Assembly (NCBI GenBank): GCA_022315425.1
Contig: JAIUPT010000032.1
Coordinates: 732,501 to 796,500 of the forward strand
Length of the DNA stretch: 64,000 bases
Direction: 5' to 3'
Source of the DNA: Pseudevernia furfuracea
Taxonomy: Eukaryota; Ascomycota; Lecanoromycetes; Lecanorales; Parmeliaceae
Part shown: positions 12,700-24,699 of the stretch, piece after piece
Layout of the letters: every line of letters starts with the position of its first letter
Position numbering within the stretch: position 1 is the stretch's first letter
Made by a program: the position numbers and the translations under genes
The notes under the pieces: generated by a model
What the model saw: only the letters and a program-made list of their open reading frames with translations
The model's database searches: none
What the model was told of the DNA's origin: nothing

Positions 12700-13684
12700 A
12701 ATTACGAGAGTTGATTTGATAGAGTTACTATTAAATCAGCAAAGTCTCTTTTCTTATTTACGATATCTGAGTCTTAGTCGTTAAGCCTTCTTATTTCTTA
12801 TGATCTTGATATTATTCTCGTACTCGACGACGAGTTCTAAAGTTTTTCTTAATTGAGACTTGATTCTTTATTGATCGTGTTATGAATTCTATTCTTTTTA
12901 TCTCACTAAGTAACGATTTTCTTATTTATTCACGATACGCTCAACTTTTTATAACTTATAAGTGCTGATATCGTCTTCGACGTATACGAAGTCAAATTAT
13001 TCGAATATAAGTCTTTTATACGAGTCTGAGCCTTTGTCTTTATTAATCGAAAAAGATTTTAACATGATTACGATAATAATAGAACTAACGCGTTAGTGTT
13101 TGAATAGATTTAATTTATACGTCAGACGTTCGATCTTCTTTAACATTTTAAAGAGTTCGACGTATTATTGTTCTAGCTTCTTTATAATAACAGCGTTAAT
13201 AAAAATATTATAGTCTTTATATAGACGTAAATAAATTAAGTCGTCTTCGTTAAGAAATAATATCTTATGATTCTTATCGTAGTAGTGTTTGATTATTATG
13301 TTAATAAAAGTTAATACATTAATAACGCTGATACGAGCTATCGAAGAGTTTAACTCAGATATAATGAATGCTACGATAAGATTTAAGGATTAATTGAGCT
13401 TAAAGTTATAAATAATCTCATTAGCTAATTTGTCGAAGAATAAAATACTAAAATTAAGAATTAACTACAGACGTGATAAAATATTAAATTATAACTTCGA
13501 TCTTTTTAGTTCTGTCACGAAGAAACACAACATAATCTTAGTCGTTTAATTAATGCGCTCACTCTATTTATTCGTTTAAGAATAATATGTCGTTAAGTAT
13601 GAAAGCTTCATATTAAGCTGCTAAAATAGATCTGTTTAAAGCTTAGATAGAAACTTGAGATTACGATCGAATAAGAGTGCTTTT
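12700..13684 (-). mobile_element. Gypsy fragment, reverse orientation: integrase and chromodomain
   Basis: Read on the minus strand, the sequence begins inside the integrase core (a D-R-D-like segment, then S-E-R-I-N near 13550). It continues through the C-terminal region, with Y-L-R-L and R-Y-Y-D-like segments near 13250-13320. It ends in a chromodomain with Y-L-V-R near 12900, followed by a stop in place of Trp. It is a chromovirus, but the copy is too decayed to decide whether it belongs to Gypsy-A. It is cut by the Copia-A LTR beginning at 13685. Confidence 0.75.
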
Positions 13685-13806
13685 TGTCAAGAATAGGTGG
13701 TAGGACACTTAGTTGTTAACTATAGAATGCTACGAGAGTAAAGACCGACTATGAGGATGCGCCTTAGCGCATCACGTGACCATGTCACGTGACCCGAATT
13801 TTGACA
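13685..13806 (-). repeat. Copia-A LTR, 122-bp form, inverted
   Basis: It begins TGTCAAGAATAGG and ends AATTTTGACA, the reverse complement of the forward LTRs. It contains two CACGTG sites around a central ATG. Confidence 0.9.
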
Positions 13807-14592
13807 CTCCCCTTCGCTCGTATACTCAAACATACGAAAACACGATTTTCGCACTTCGCGACGTAAAAAACCCCAATCGGGTTAGCGCGAAATCCGGTTC
13901 CCAAAAGTGAAGAAATCAAGTTCTGAAAACGACTATGTCAAATTCGAAGACATGTAAAAATCCGTTCTGGTCCTTCATATAAAACTTTCATTTTCCGGAA
14001 AAAGGCGGTTTTTTGAAAGTTTTCTTTAAAATAGACCTAATGCACATCAAATTTCTACCAAAACGAGGTCGGTGAATAAATGAGGAGGTGAAACAAGAAG
14101 CAGTGAAAGAAAACCTCATGACTGGCTGTAGTAGCGGCCGGGCGTGTGATAGCGACGGAATTCAGCGCAGAGGCGCCGAACGAGACCTGAACGAGGCCCG
14201 AGGATATGGCATCCATTCAGGGGCCATGGTGATAAACCGAATAAGGGCGACACGCCAGCGGCAGTTGCGGCAGTTCAAGAATAAATATATGAGACTCGAA
14301 AGAGGCTGAGGGTTTGATAGACGTCTTCTCTGAAGTCGACAACTTCGAATTGAAGTAAGAAGACGCTAAAATAAGACGTCAAAAAGATGCTAAGAATTTG
14401 AGACAAGAGACACCGAAAGAATACTAAAGATTTGACGTTCATAGACAAGGTGAATAGGGTCACTTCTCTGAAACTAACGACTTCAGATTAGAAGCAAGAG
14501 CGCTGAGAGTTAGTCTTTGACGCTGAGGGAATGTTCTGAGACTAATTCCACCCCAAGGGCATCGCGAAAGACAACGAATTTGTCGAGGCAGA
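13685..14592 (-). mobile_element. Copia-A 3' end, inverted, long form
   Basis: It begins with an inverted 122-bp LTR and continues through the 3' untranslated part up to the end of pol, where it is cut by the 5' LTR of Copia-A copy 1 at 14593. It includes a segment of roughly 330 bp (about 14110-14440) that is missing from all three forward copies but present in the inverted copy at 21806. Part of this segment (14100-14280) keeps a balanced base composition. It carries an open frame of 73 codons at 14088-14309 that I regard as chance. Confidence 0.85.
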
Positions 14593-14714
14593 TGTCAAAA
14601 TTCGAGTCACGTGACATGGTCACGTGATGCACTAAGGCGTATCCTCATAGTCGCTCTTTACTCTCGTAGCATTCTATAGTTAACAACTAAGTGTTCTATC
14701 ACCTATTCTTGATA
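14593..14714 (+). repeat. Copia-A copy 1 5' LTR, 122-bp form
   Basis: It begins TGTCAAAATTCG and ends TTGATA, where TTGACA is expected (one transition). The palindromic segment CACGTGACATGGTCACGTG lies at 14608-14626. Confidence 0.92.
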
Positions 14715-14727
14715 GGTTATGAGTTCG
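14715..14727 (+). promoter_or_regulatory. Copia-A copy 1 primer binding site
   Basis: GGTTATGAGTTCG directly follows the LTR. The intact form at 53913 reads GGTTATGAGCCCG, complementary to the anticodon stem-loop of initiator tRNA-Met (GGGCTCATAACC). The TTC here is the mutated CCC. Confidence 0.65.
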
Positions 14728-15959
14728 AACTTGCTCGGTGACTGTTTCACTTATACTCTATGTCTATCAGAGTCACAGTGATCTCTAAGCATCACGAGTT
14801 CATCGTAATAAACGCCGCGACAGCTATGAGACTCTGTTTTTCAATCCTCTTGAGATGGATATTGCCCTCTACAAAATAATCGTCTTTGAAATTCGATGGG
14901 CTGAAAGTCCTATCGCAAATCGACTCTCGACATATCGAATCTAATCGAACATCGAACGTCGAACTCGTTATACGATCGTGCGATCGAATTTCATTAAGGT
15001 CTCTGAAACATTGTTAGCTTCTCTGCGTGAGACACGCTAAACACGCTCAACGAGAATATTCCCCTCGCGATATATATCGCTTTAACGTTGATAAAGCGTT
15101 TACGTGAATCGAATCAATTATAACGACTCAAGAGGCTGAACTTCAGCATCAAATCGTCTGATCACACTTTAGAGTTGATTAGTCATCGACAAACCTCTAT
15201 TCAGAGCGCGTATACGCCTGTTGAGGTTCAAAACAACAAGGATTTCTTGTTGAGATAGGTCTTTCGACCTCACAAGTCCTCTGAAGAAGAGGGCTGGGGC
15301 CCAGCCATCGAATTCTTTTCATCGTCATTCGACTTTATTCTATCGTCGAATATGACTTCATCCCACGACGATAGTCATCGAAGCGACTATTCTAAATTCG
15401 AGTCTCTATCGAAGACTTAGTATAAGAAGAACGTTATTCCTCTTCGAAGATCTGCACGTCTTTAACAATTATCTTCGATATAGTCTTAGCGAAAATTAGA
15501 TTAATTTAAATCTTTCTTGCCTCTAAGTATCTTTTATCTCAATAACATCGTTCGTATCTATCGAAGATTTAAGTATAAGTACTTCTTATTTCTCGTATAA
15601 GAACTCGAAGATTAACAACAAAAGTTGTCAGATATCGATAAGACTCTCGAGAACTCTAACGGAGATTAGAGCATCTATTTCACTCTTATTACTTTCGCGA
15701 ACGTTAGCAGTGTCGACTTTCAATTCGAAGTTAACGAAGATATCCTTAGTGTCTCAAGTGACACTAAGTTATTCGGTCTTCGTGTCAAAAGTTCTCTGAA
15801 TTTCACTTCTTCGACTTCGACTTCTTCGACTTTAAGACCTTCGTTCTTTATCGTCTCAGTCACCTCTTAAGCTGAGTCTTTCGTTTAAGCATTATCGTCG
15901 TTAGTATTTATATTGTACGTGTCGCTCTCAAAAACCTTCTTAGTAATTCTCAGCATCTA

Positions 15960-18900
15960 TGATCGACGAAGAATCAAGCGCATAAGACGTCATAAGAAAC
16001 ATATTAGCTCTAATAGTTTCAACGACTGACTATCTCGAAGGGGAAAGCGCTTTCCTTTTAAACTTCATTATCATTTTGAAGTTCAATCTGAGATATCGTC
16101 GATGAAAGTAGAATATTAATAATTGATTGATATTTAACAATCTTGTTCTCTTTAATGCGATCATTAATTATAGAATCTATATCGTTATCTTTCATCGTCT
16201 CGAAGATAGCGATCGCGAACTCGTCGAAGTCGAATTCGACGATAAAGATTCTTAGATTATGCTCGATATTCTAATCAAGAACTATTAATCTAAGAGCACG
16301 AGTCTCTATAGGAAACTAATGCGTCGAATATTCGATCTTATTCTTGAAGAAGAAGAAGTTCGTTAATACGAAAAGAACTTTTATAAGATTATCTTCGACA
16401 TTATCAGTCTTTATAAATCTCTCGCCATTTTGAAGTCTCTGCGAATTCTAATTTTCTTTATAAGACTTAACGACTCTTACGACATGTTCGAGTCAAGTTA
16501 CACTCGAAATCATAATCTCTTTGAGAACAAGTTCGTCAAGTTTTAAGAGATTATCGTGATCGTCGTGAACGAAGAAGTTAAAATCTTCTTCAAAGAAGGA
16601 GAACTGATCATATATGTCGCTCGCAACGATAAGAGCAAAGATAAACAAGCTGCTTTTAACAATCTCGACGACTCTGATATCAATCGTAAGACCTATTCTT
16701 CGTGTAAGACAGCTAATCGCAAATTTAGATATTTCTCTATTAAATGTTAAATTAAGTTTTCTTATCTTAAGTCTAAGAAATTCATAACGAAAGAGAAAAA
16801 GAAGAAGAAGATAAAGATCTTCGACTTCGAGAATAAATTCTCAAGTAACAAGCGTAAGCGCATCGAAGAGACGTCTTTTAATGTCTCTGCTTCAGAGAAG
16901 AACGATTATCTTAATGTTAATTATATCTTTTTAAAGGAACTGAACTTCATTATACACTATTCGAATATTAATTCGAACGACTTCAATATCCTCGATGCGA
17001 CTGATGATCAAGTCATCAATCTAATCGTCACGAAAGTTCTCGAACATAGTCTCATGACTGCGAATTTCGTAAATCTTCTCACTCGAGTCGTCGTAGATTC
17101 AGACTACTCTCGTTATTCTTTCGCGAATCGTTCGATGTTTATCACCTACGAAAAGATCTATTCTCGATCGATCAAGGGCATCGAAGAAAGCGAAGTGCAG
17201 TCTCAAGACTGTAACATTATTAGTCTCGACTATGTGATTAAAAAAGAGTGTGTGACAGTTACTCTGCGAAATGTCTTATATATATTCGATATGGGCGTCA
17301 ACCTTCTCTCGGTCGATAAACTTCTAAACTTCGACATCGCTGTCTTCTTTCATAAGATAGAGTGTACTCTTATTAAGAACGATCTGAAGCTTATCGATAC
17401 TCGCAACCGTGATCTCTTCTTTTTAAATCTCTGACAGAGTCGAAATAGTGCTCTGACCGCCTACAGTGTTCTCTACTGAATTCAATAACTGTAGATACTT
17501 TGTGATATTTAAGGATGATTTCATCTTCTACTCTGAAGTGTACTGCATTCGTCATAACATTCATCAACTCTGATATGCTCGCATGAGTTATTTGGGTCAG
17601 AACAATCTAAACAAGCTCTCAAATATGATCGTTGAGGTGAACTTCATCAAGAACATTGCGAAGGAGCATATCTGCGAATGCTATGTCATAAAACGTCAAA
17701 AGACTGTCTCTTATGATAGTTCCACAGAGTCAGAAACGCAGCCTGACGAATTTGTTTATAGTGATCTCGTAGAGTCTCTATCCCCTACTAAATTCAATGA
17801 CTGCAGATACTTTATGACATTCAAGAATAATTTCATCTTCTACTCTAAAGTGTACTGTATTCGCCATAAGAGTGAAACGTTTGTTATGTTCTTACGTTTC
17901 AAAGTCTTTCTAGAGTCACGAGACTATAAGATCTGTCGTATTCGCCTCGACAATGAAATTAGTTTCATCGCCTATGCGTTGAAGCGTATTCAAAAGAAAC
18001 TCGTAGATAAAAGCGAAAAGTGTGTTCTTCTGAAATATGAAGGGGAGTTCATTTTCCGCCTATATAACCTCATTAAGAAGAAGATTATTCGAGTTAATGA
18101 TGTTCACTTCGTTAAGAAGCGTTCCTTGATTGTGAATCTCGAAGAAAAGACGAACGCTCATAAGTTCTCGACCAAGCGACAACGTCTTTATATATTAATA
18201 TTCGCTGTAAAGAAGGCACTTAATGAACAGCGTATTATTAACATTTCGAAAGACATTGCTCTTATTATGAAGCTCTCAATAACTGCATCTGCATCTGCAA
18301 TAAACAGATCAAGATCAAATTTCTTATAGTCAACTGAAAAGCAGACGTCTACATCAAAGCCCTCGTCCCTCGCACGAGTCGTATTATCGATCGCGTTCGC
18401 GCGAGTTTCTCGATTAATTGCTGCATTATTAGCTATCGAAGAAATAACTCGTTCCCTCACTGTCGTCGAAATGGTTCGCGAAGATCTCGAGCTAAGTGCG
18501 ATTCAAAGGGTACTTCTTAATTATCTCGATAATACGATTTCGAATCTACGAGACTTATCATCTAACTCTCTCTCGAGAACATTCGCGACCTTTGCGTTAC
18601 TAACGAATCATGTTAATAAGTCGAATATTTTCGAGCCGACGATTTATTAATAGATCATTTTCAATCAACTCTCTCGCATGCACTGAGAGCTCGTTATATA
18701 AGACGAATACAAATCTCTTATGAATAACAATACTTGATGTCTGATTTAGACGTCTTCAGATACTTATATTTTAAGAGGTCGCTGAGTCTATATCGTGAAG
18801 CGAGGCCTCGCTGAGAAAGTCACTCGCTATAAGACTCGTTGAGTGATTCGAGAATTCGAATAATAAAAGGGTCGTAACTATCATAACACGTTCGTCTCAG

Positions 18901-20190
18901 TGATCAAGTTTATAAGTTATAAGACGATCTTTGTTCTAGTAGCGGCTCTGAACTGGGACGTGAAACAAATGAATATCAAAATCGTCTTTCTCTACGGTAA
19001 CGTTCAAGAGACGATTTATGTGCGATAGCTCGATGATTTCAGCAAGAACGATATCAAAGTTTGTAAGCTGAATAAGACTCTCTATGAACTCAAGCAATCT
19101 CTCAGAATTTGATATTAACACTTCTCGAAGTATATAAAGAAACTCGAATTGATATTTATTAAATCGAACGAGAGTGTCTTTATGAACGTCAAGAAGAACA
19201 TTATTATAATTCTCTATGTGAACGATATATTAATTATCGACCTCAGCAAAATCGACATTCAGCGCATCAAAAAGGCCCTTAATGACAAGTTTCACATGTT
19301 CGACTTGGGATCTTGCGTCTATTATTTAGACATGATCGTTAAAAGAGATCGTATCGTCGATATTCTTCGTCTGAGACAAGCAGTCTATGTCACTCGTTTC
19401 TTAAAGCATTTTAACTGTTAAAGTCTTAATTCAGTCTTTACGCCTCTGAAAATTAGTCGTAAGCTATAATCTGCGAAAGAGAGCTATGTTGCCTCGAGAA
19501 AGCTATGCGAGAACTATTAATCTATCGTGAGATCCCTCATGTATATTATGTTAGAAACTCGTTCTGATATCGTCTATATTGTCTCTCTTGTCAGTCGCTA
19601 TTCAGTCAACCCGACCCAGACACACTAAAATACAGTGATTCGAATCTTTCGATATCTTAGAGACACGATGTACTACGAACTCGTGTACAAAGAATCTCTT
19701 CAAGTCCTTATCGAGTATATCGATTTCGATTGAACTAACGACTCGACTCGAAGGTCTATCTTTGACTACCTATTTAACGTCGATAGCGACGTCATTAACT
19801 AATCATCAAAGCGTCAAGTCATCGTCGCGTTATTCACTTACGAAGTCGAGTATATCGATCAAACGTTGATTATGAAAGAAGTTATTTGATTAAAAACTCT
19901 TCTCAATCAACTCCTGCGACCTCGGGACTCTAACTCGAAGATTATCATAATCTTCGACGACAATTAAGACGTAATTGCCTTCGTCAAGAACGCTTAGTTT
20001 CATACTCGCATCAAGCACATTAATATCGTTCATCATTTCGTGCGTGAAAAAGTCAATAACGGCATCGTGAATATGCAATTCGTACTCACGAATAAACAAA
20101 TGATCGACGATCTCATCAAAGCCCTCTGCCTCGACAAATTCGTTGTCTTTCGCGATGCCCTTGAGGTGGAATCAGCTTCAGAATATTCTC
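15960..20190 (+). pseudogene. Copia-A copy 1 gag-pol remnant
   Basis: Decayed gag runs from about 15960 and ends near 16750 with a C-x2-C finger-like segment (SSCKTANRKF at about 16698-16727). Protease lies near 17054-17434 (VDSDYSRYSF in place of a D-S-G type site; NVLY and NLLSVDKLL follow). Integrase starts near 17583 and is internally deleted. Reverse transcriptase follows at about 18770-19420, with Y-V-N-D at 19215-19226. RNase H covers about 19500-20190. Stops replace Trp and Gln throughout. One 248-codon open stretch (17583-18329) exists only because the deletion fused two integrase parts. Confidence 0.85.
17473..17556 (+). repeat. 84-bp duplicated integrase segment in Copia-A copy 1
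   Basis: It matches 17785-17868 of the same element with scattered transitions. It replaces the sequence that copies 2 and 3 have between protease and integrase. Both segments start with CTACT. Confidence 0.8.
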
Positions 20191-20624
20191 TCAGCGTCAA
20201 AGACTAATCCTCAGCGCTCTTGCTTCTAACCTGGAGTCGTCAGTTCCAGAGAAGTGACGCTATTCACCTTGTCTGTGGACGTCAGATCTTCAGTATTCTT
20301 TCACTGTCTCATGTATTCACCGACCTCGTTTTGATAGAAATTTGCTGTGCATCAGGTCTATTTCAAAGAAAACTTTCAAAAAACCGCCTTTTTTCGGAAA
20401 ATGGAAGTTTTAAGTTGTATAAAGAACCAGAACGGATTTTTATATGTCTTCGAATTTGATATAGTCGTTTTCAGAACTTGGTTCGAATTTGACATAGTCG
20501 TTTTCAGAACTTGGTTTCTTCACTTTTGTGAACCGGACTTCGCGCTAACCCGATTGAGGTTTTTCTGCGTCGCGAAGTGCGAAAATCGTGTTTTCGCATT
20601 TTTGAGTATGCGAGCGAAGGGGAG

Positions 20625-20733
20625 TGTCAAAATTCGGGTCACGTGATGCGCTAAGGCGCATCCTCATAGTCGCTCTTTACTCTCGTAGCATTCTATAGTT
20701 AACAACTAAGTGTTCTATCACCTATTCTTGACA
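20625..20733 (+). repeat. Copia-A copy 1 3' LTR, 109-bp form
   Basis: It begins TGTCAAAATTCGGG and ends TTCTTGACA. Only one CACGTG is present; the 13-bp segment of the 122-bp form is missing. The purine tract GAAGGGGAG at 20616-20624 directly precedes it. Confidence 0.92.
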
Positions 20734-20885
20734 ATTTTTTGATGAGGGCGCTCGGGAGATCTAGCGGGCTGACAAAGCGGGTCTAATCAAAAAGCGTAGA
20801 TCTGTCGAGGTTTACATTGGCTACAGCCCGCTGCACATACAAATATAAGGTTTTTTAGCTCAGCCCTGCCTTATTCTTTTATATA
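20734..20885. repeat. Unmutated LTR-like fragment
   Basis: About 150 bp of balanced composition lie between AT-rich neighbours. It begins TGATGAGGGCGCTCGGG after a T run, holds a TATA-like ATATAAGG near 20841, and ends with CAATAAA near 20900. A promoter-like and a poly(A)-like signal in so short a span suggest part of an LTR from another family. No coding sequence is seen. Confidence 0.4.
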
Positions 20886-21805
20886 TACTGATAATTTCAA
20901 TAAACAAAAGAAAGAGTTCGATTTCGAAGCACATATTTATTATATCAAGAATAATGATTTTCTTTTACGAAAGAATTCAGCGAATCTTTTCGTAAACGTT
21001 ATTAACAGCGATGATCTCTTACTGCGAAAGTCTTTCGCAGTTATTAACGAGGTTCTTAAATAAAAGTCTTTATAGTCTATTCTCTTTTTTAGCAGATAAC
21101 TTACATTAATAGAAATTCGATATTAATCAATTAAGTTGAAAATAATTAACATAGTATGAAGTGTTTAGAAGATTCGTTACTTAATTGAAGCTATTATAGC
21201 TTCAAGAGTCATCATTGTCTATATAGATCACTTCGTCGTTATCGATATCGTACGTTAGAGTAATATAAATATTACGTCTATCGAGAAACTCAATCTACGT
21301 CTGATACGTACTTCGAAATATTTATAACGCTTTCGCATTGAGCTGAGATATAAGTCTAATATGATTAATATCGTCTTAGACGCTCTATCACGATTAACAA
21401 GTCGATTAATCTTAAATGGATCTAAAGATTTTATTCTTGACGCTGTCGATTTCTTTTTTATTAATATTATATTCGTAAGTGAAATCTTTCGTAACAGAGT
21501 AACAAAAGATTATCAAAATAAATTAAAATGAATTAGAATTCTTATCATCGTGAAGACAAATATAAAGCTAAAGAAGAATATTATTAGACTATTATATAAG
21601 CTCATTAACGACTTATTTTACTTTAACGATATCGATATTAAAATACGACTATACGTGTTAATAAGGGTCTTAAAATATGAGATCTTTAAGTTAACTCATA
21701 ACGAAATAAGACATTTAAAATATGCTCGTACTTATAAGAAGTTGACGCGTGATATTTATATCTATAACGTATTTATTAAATTATATAAATATCTACGATA
21801 CTATT
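20886..21805 (+). mobile_element. Gypsy fragment: RNase H and integrase zinc-binding region
   Basis: Read forward with stops, RNase H motifs lie near 21210-21400 (DALSRLTSR at about 21388-21414). The integrase zinc-binding region is open at 21550-21800 (THNEIRHLKYARTYKK). One His has become Tyr and the Cys pair is lost. The piece resembles 4730-5320 of Gypsy-A. It is cut at 21806 by an inverted Copia-A LTR. Confidence 0.75.
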
Positions 21806-21927
21806 TGTCAAGAATAGATGATAGAACACTTAGTTGTTAACTGTAGAATGCTACGAGAGTAAAGAGCGACTATGAGAATACGTCTTAGCGCATCACGTGA
21901 CCATGTCACGTGACCCGAATTTTGACA
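21806..21927 (-). repeat. Copia-A LTR, 122-bp form, inverted
   Basis: It runs from TGTCAAGAATAG to GAATTTTGACA and carries both CACGTG sites. A purine tract on the minus strand adjoins it at 21928. Confidence 0.9.
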
Positions 21928-24208
21928 CTTCCCTTCGCTCGCATACTCAAAAATACGAAAACACGATTTTCGCACTTCGCGACGCAAAAAACCTCAATCG
22001 GGTTAGCGCGAAATCCGGTTCACAAAAGTGAAGAAACCAAGTTCTGAAAACGACTATATCAAATTCGAAGACATATAAAAATCCGTTCTGGTTCTTTATA
22101 CAAAACTTCCATTTTTCGAAAAAAGGCGATTTTTTGAAAGTTTTCTTTGAAATAGATCTGATGCATATCAAATTTCTATTAAAACGAGGTCGATAAATAC
22201 ATGAGAGGGTGAAACAAGAAGTAGTGAAAGAAAAACTTCATGACTGACTGCAGCAGCGGTCGGGCGTGTGATAGCGACGGAAATCAGCGCTGAGGCGCCG
22301 AACGAGACCTGAACGAGGTTCGAGGGTATGGCATCCATTCAGAGGCCATGGTGGTAAATCGAATAAGGGCGACACGTCAGCGGCAGTTGCGGCAGTTTAA
22401 GAATAGGTATATGAGACTCGAAAGAGGCTGAGGGTTTAATAGACGTCTTTTCTGAAGTCGACAACTTCGAATTGAAGTAAGAAGACGCTGAAATAAGACG
22501 TCGAAAAGATGCTGAGGATTTGAGACAAGAGACATCGAAAGAATACTAAAGATTTGACGTTTATAGACAAGGTGAATAGCGTCACTTCTCTAAAATTAAC
22601 GACTTCAGATTAAAAGTAAGAGCGTTAAGAATTAGTCTTTGACGCTGAGAGAATATTCTAAGACTGATTTCATTTCAAGGGCATCGCGAAAGACAACGAA
22701 TTTGTCGAGACAGAGGGCTTTGATGAGATCGTCGATTATTTGTTTATTCGTGAATACGAATTACATATTCACGATGTCGTTATTGACTTTTTCACGCACG
22801 AAATAATGAGCGATATTAATGTGCTTAATGTGAGCATAAAACTAAGCGTTCTTGACGAGAGCAATTGCGCTCTGATTGTCGTTAAAGATTATAATGATTC
22901 TCGAGTTAGAGTTTCAAGGCCGCAGAAGTTGATTGAGAAGAGTTTTCAATCAAATAACTTCTTTAATAATCAACGTTTAATCGATATACTCGGCTTCGCA
23001 AGTGAATAACGCGACGATGACTTGACGCTTTGATAATTAGCTAATGACGTCGCTATCGACGTTGAATAGGTAGTCGAAGATAGATCTTCGAGTCGAGTCG
23101 TTAGCTCAATCGAAATCGATGTACTCGATGAGGACTTGAAGGGATTCTTTATACACTAGTTCGTAGTGTATCGTGTCTCTAAGATATCGAAAGATTCGAA
23201 TCACTATATTTCAGTGTGTCTGAGTCGAGTTAATTGAATAGCGGCTGACAAGAGAGATAGCATAGACGATATTAGAACGAGTTTCTAATATAACATATAT
23301 GAGGAATCTCACGATAGATTAATAGTTCTCGCATAGCTTTCTCGAGATAATATAACTCTCTTTCGCAGATTGTAGCTTGCGATTGATTTTTAGAGACGTA
23401 GAGGCTAAATTAAGACTTCAATAATTAAAATGCTTTAAGAAACGAGTGATATAGACTACTTGTCCCAGACGAAGAATATCGACGATACGATCTCTTTTAA
23501 TGATCATGTCTAAATAATAGACGTAAGGTTCTAAGTCGAACATGTGAAAATTGTTATTAAGGGTCTTTTTAATGCGCTAAATGTCGATTTTGCTAGGGTC
23601 GGTGATTAATATATCGTTCACATAGAGGGCTATAATAGTGCTCTTCTTGACGTTCATAAAGACACTCTCGTTCGATTCGATGAATATTAATTCGAGTTTC
23701 TTTATGTACTTCGAGAAGTGTTAATATCAAATTCTGAGAAATTACTTGAGTTCATAGAGAGTCTTTTTCAGCTTATAAACTTTGATGTCGTTCTTATTAA
23801 AATCATCGAACTGTCGCACATAAATCGTCTCTTGAACGTTATCGTAGAGAAAGACGATTTTGACGTTTATTTGTTTCACGTCTTAGTTTAGAATCGTTGT
23901 TAGAGCAAAGATCGTCTTATAACTTATAAGCTTGATTACTAAGACGAACGTATTATAATAGTCACGATTCTTCTGCTGTTCGAATTCTCGAATCACTCAG
24001 CGAGCCTTATAGCGAGTGACTTTCTTAGCGAGGTCTCGCTTCACGATGTAGACTCAGCGATCTCTTAGAATATGAATATCTGAAGACGTCTAAATCAGAC
24101 ATTAAGTATTGTTGTTCATGAGAGATTTATATTCGTCTTGCATGGCGAGCTCCCAGTATATGCGAAAGAGTTGATTGAAAATAATCTGTTGATAGGTCGT
24201 CGGCTCGA

Positions 24209-24220
24209 AAATATTCGACT
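24209..24220. repeat. LINE target-site duplication, left
   Basis: AAATATTCGACT occurs here and at 32449-32460. Forward Copia-A copies hold this sequence once, so it marks the LINE target. Confidence 0.85.
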
Positions 24221-24699
24221 TTTTTTTTTTTTTTTTTTTTTATACTCGTGTCTACTCAAGCTACGGAGAGTAATTACGGGCTACTACTTAGGCTATATTA
24301 CAAGAGAAACCTTTCTTCGACTAGTCGAAATAGGGTAAAAACTCTCGCTATTCTTTCTTATCGCATCTTCTTGTCGCATAGTCTTTCTATCACACTGCGT
24401 TCCCTAGTCTGTTCGTACGAATTCGTGTGTCTTCTTGAAGTACTTGTTGCTGCTCCTATTATTGCCTGTCATATAGCTGCTTCTTAGTCAACGAGAACTA
24501 TTTTAGAAGGTCAATCGAGATCAGTCATCGCGCTGCGACCTTTGCCCCTCGCGAGGTTGTTAGTATCTCTCTCAGATTAACTATCTTAGTCTTCTTTAGA
24601 AGAGTTTATCTCTCGCTTCCCAGCCTTGAATAGAATAGGAGAACGTGTCTAGTATTCTATTTTCTTTAGTCACACTCGCATGCGAAAGAGAGTATTTTA

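Larger units (their letters stand above)
14593..20733 (+). mobile_element. Copia-A copy 1 (Ty1/copia), 6,141 bp
   Basis: LTRs lie at both ends and the order is gag, protease, integrase, reverse transcriptase, RNase H, which is diagnostic of Ty1/copia. It is about 350 bp shorter than copies 2 and 3. It has only one unit of the 122-bp leader duplication, lacks about 290 bp of integrase near 17950, and carries an 84-bp duplicated integrase segment at 17473. The flanks (GCAGA on the left, ATTTT on the right) do not match. Either the insertion was followed by a rearrangement or the element arose by recombination with the inverted copy next to it. Confidence 0.92.

Noticed and set aside
14088..14309. 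73-codon open frame in the inverted Copia-A end
   Set aside because: The matching region at 22200-22430 is interrupted, and the sequence belongs to the 3' untranslated part of the element.
18188..18460. 90-codon minus-strand frame repeated at 32619, 44121 and 57723
   Set aside because: It is the antisense of the pol linker in each Copia-A copy; it recurs only because the copies are homologous.
24221..24240. 20-T run as a terminator
   Set aside because: Its place at the end of a duplication-flanked minus-strand LINE makes it the element's poly(A) tail.
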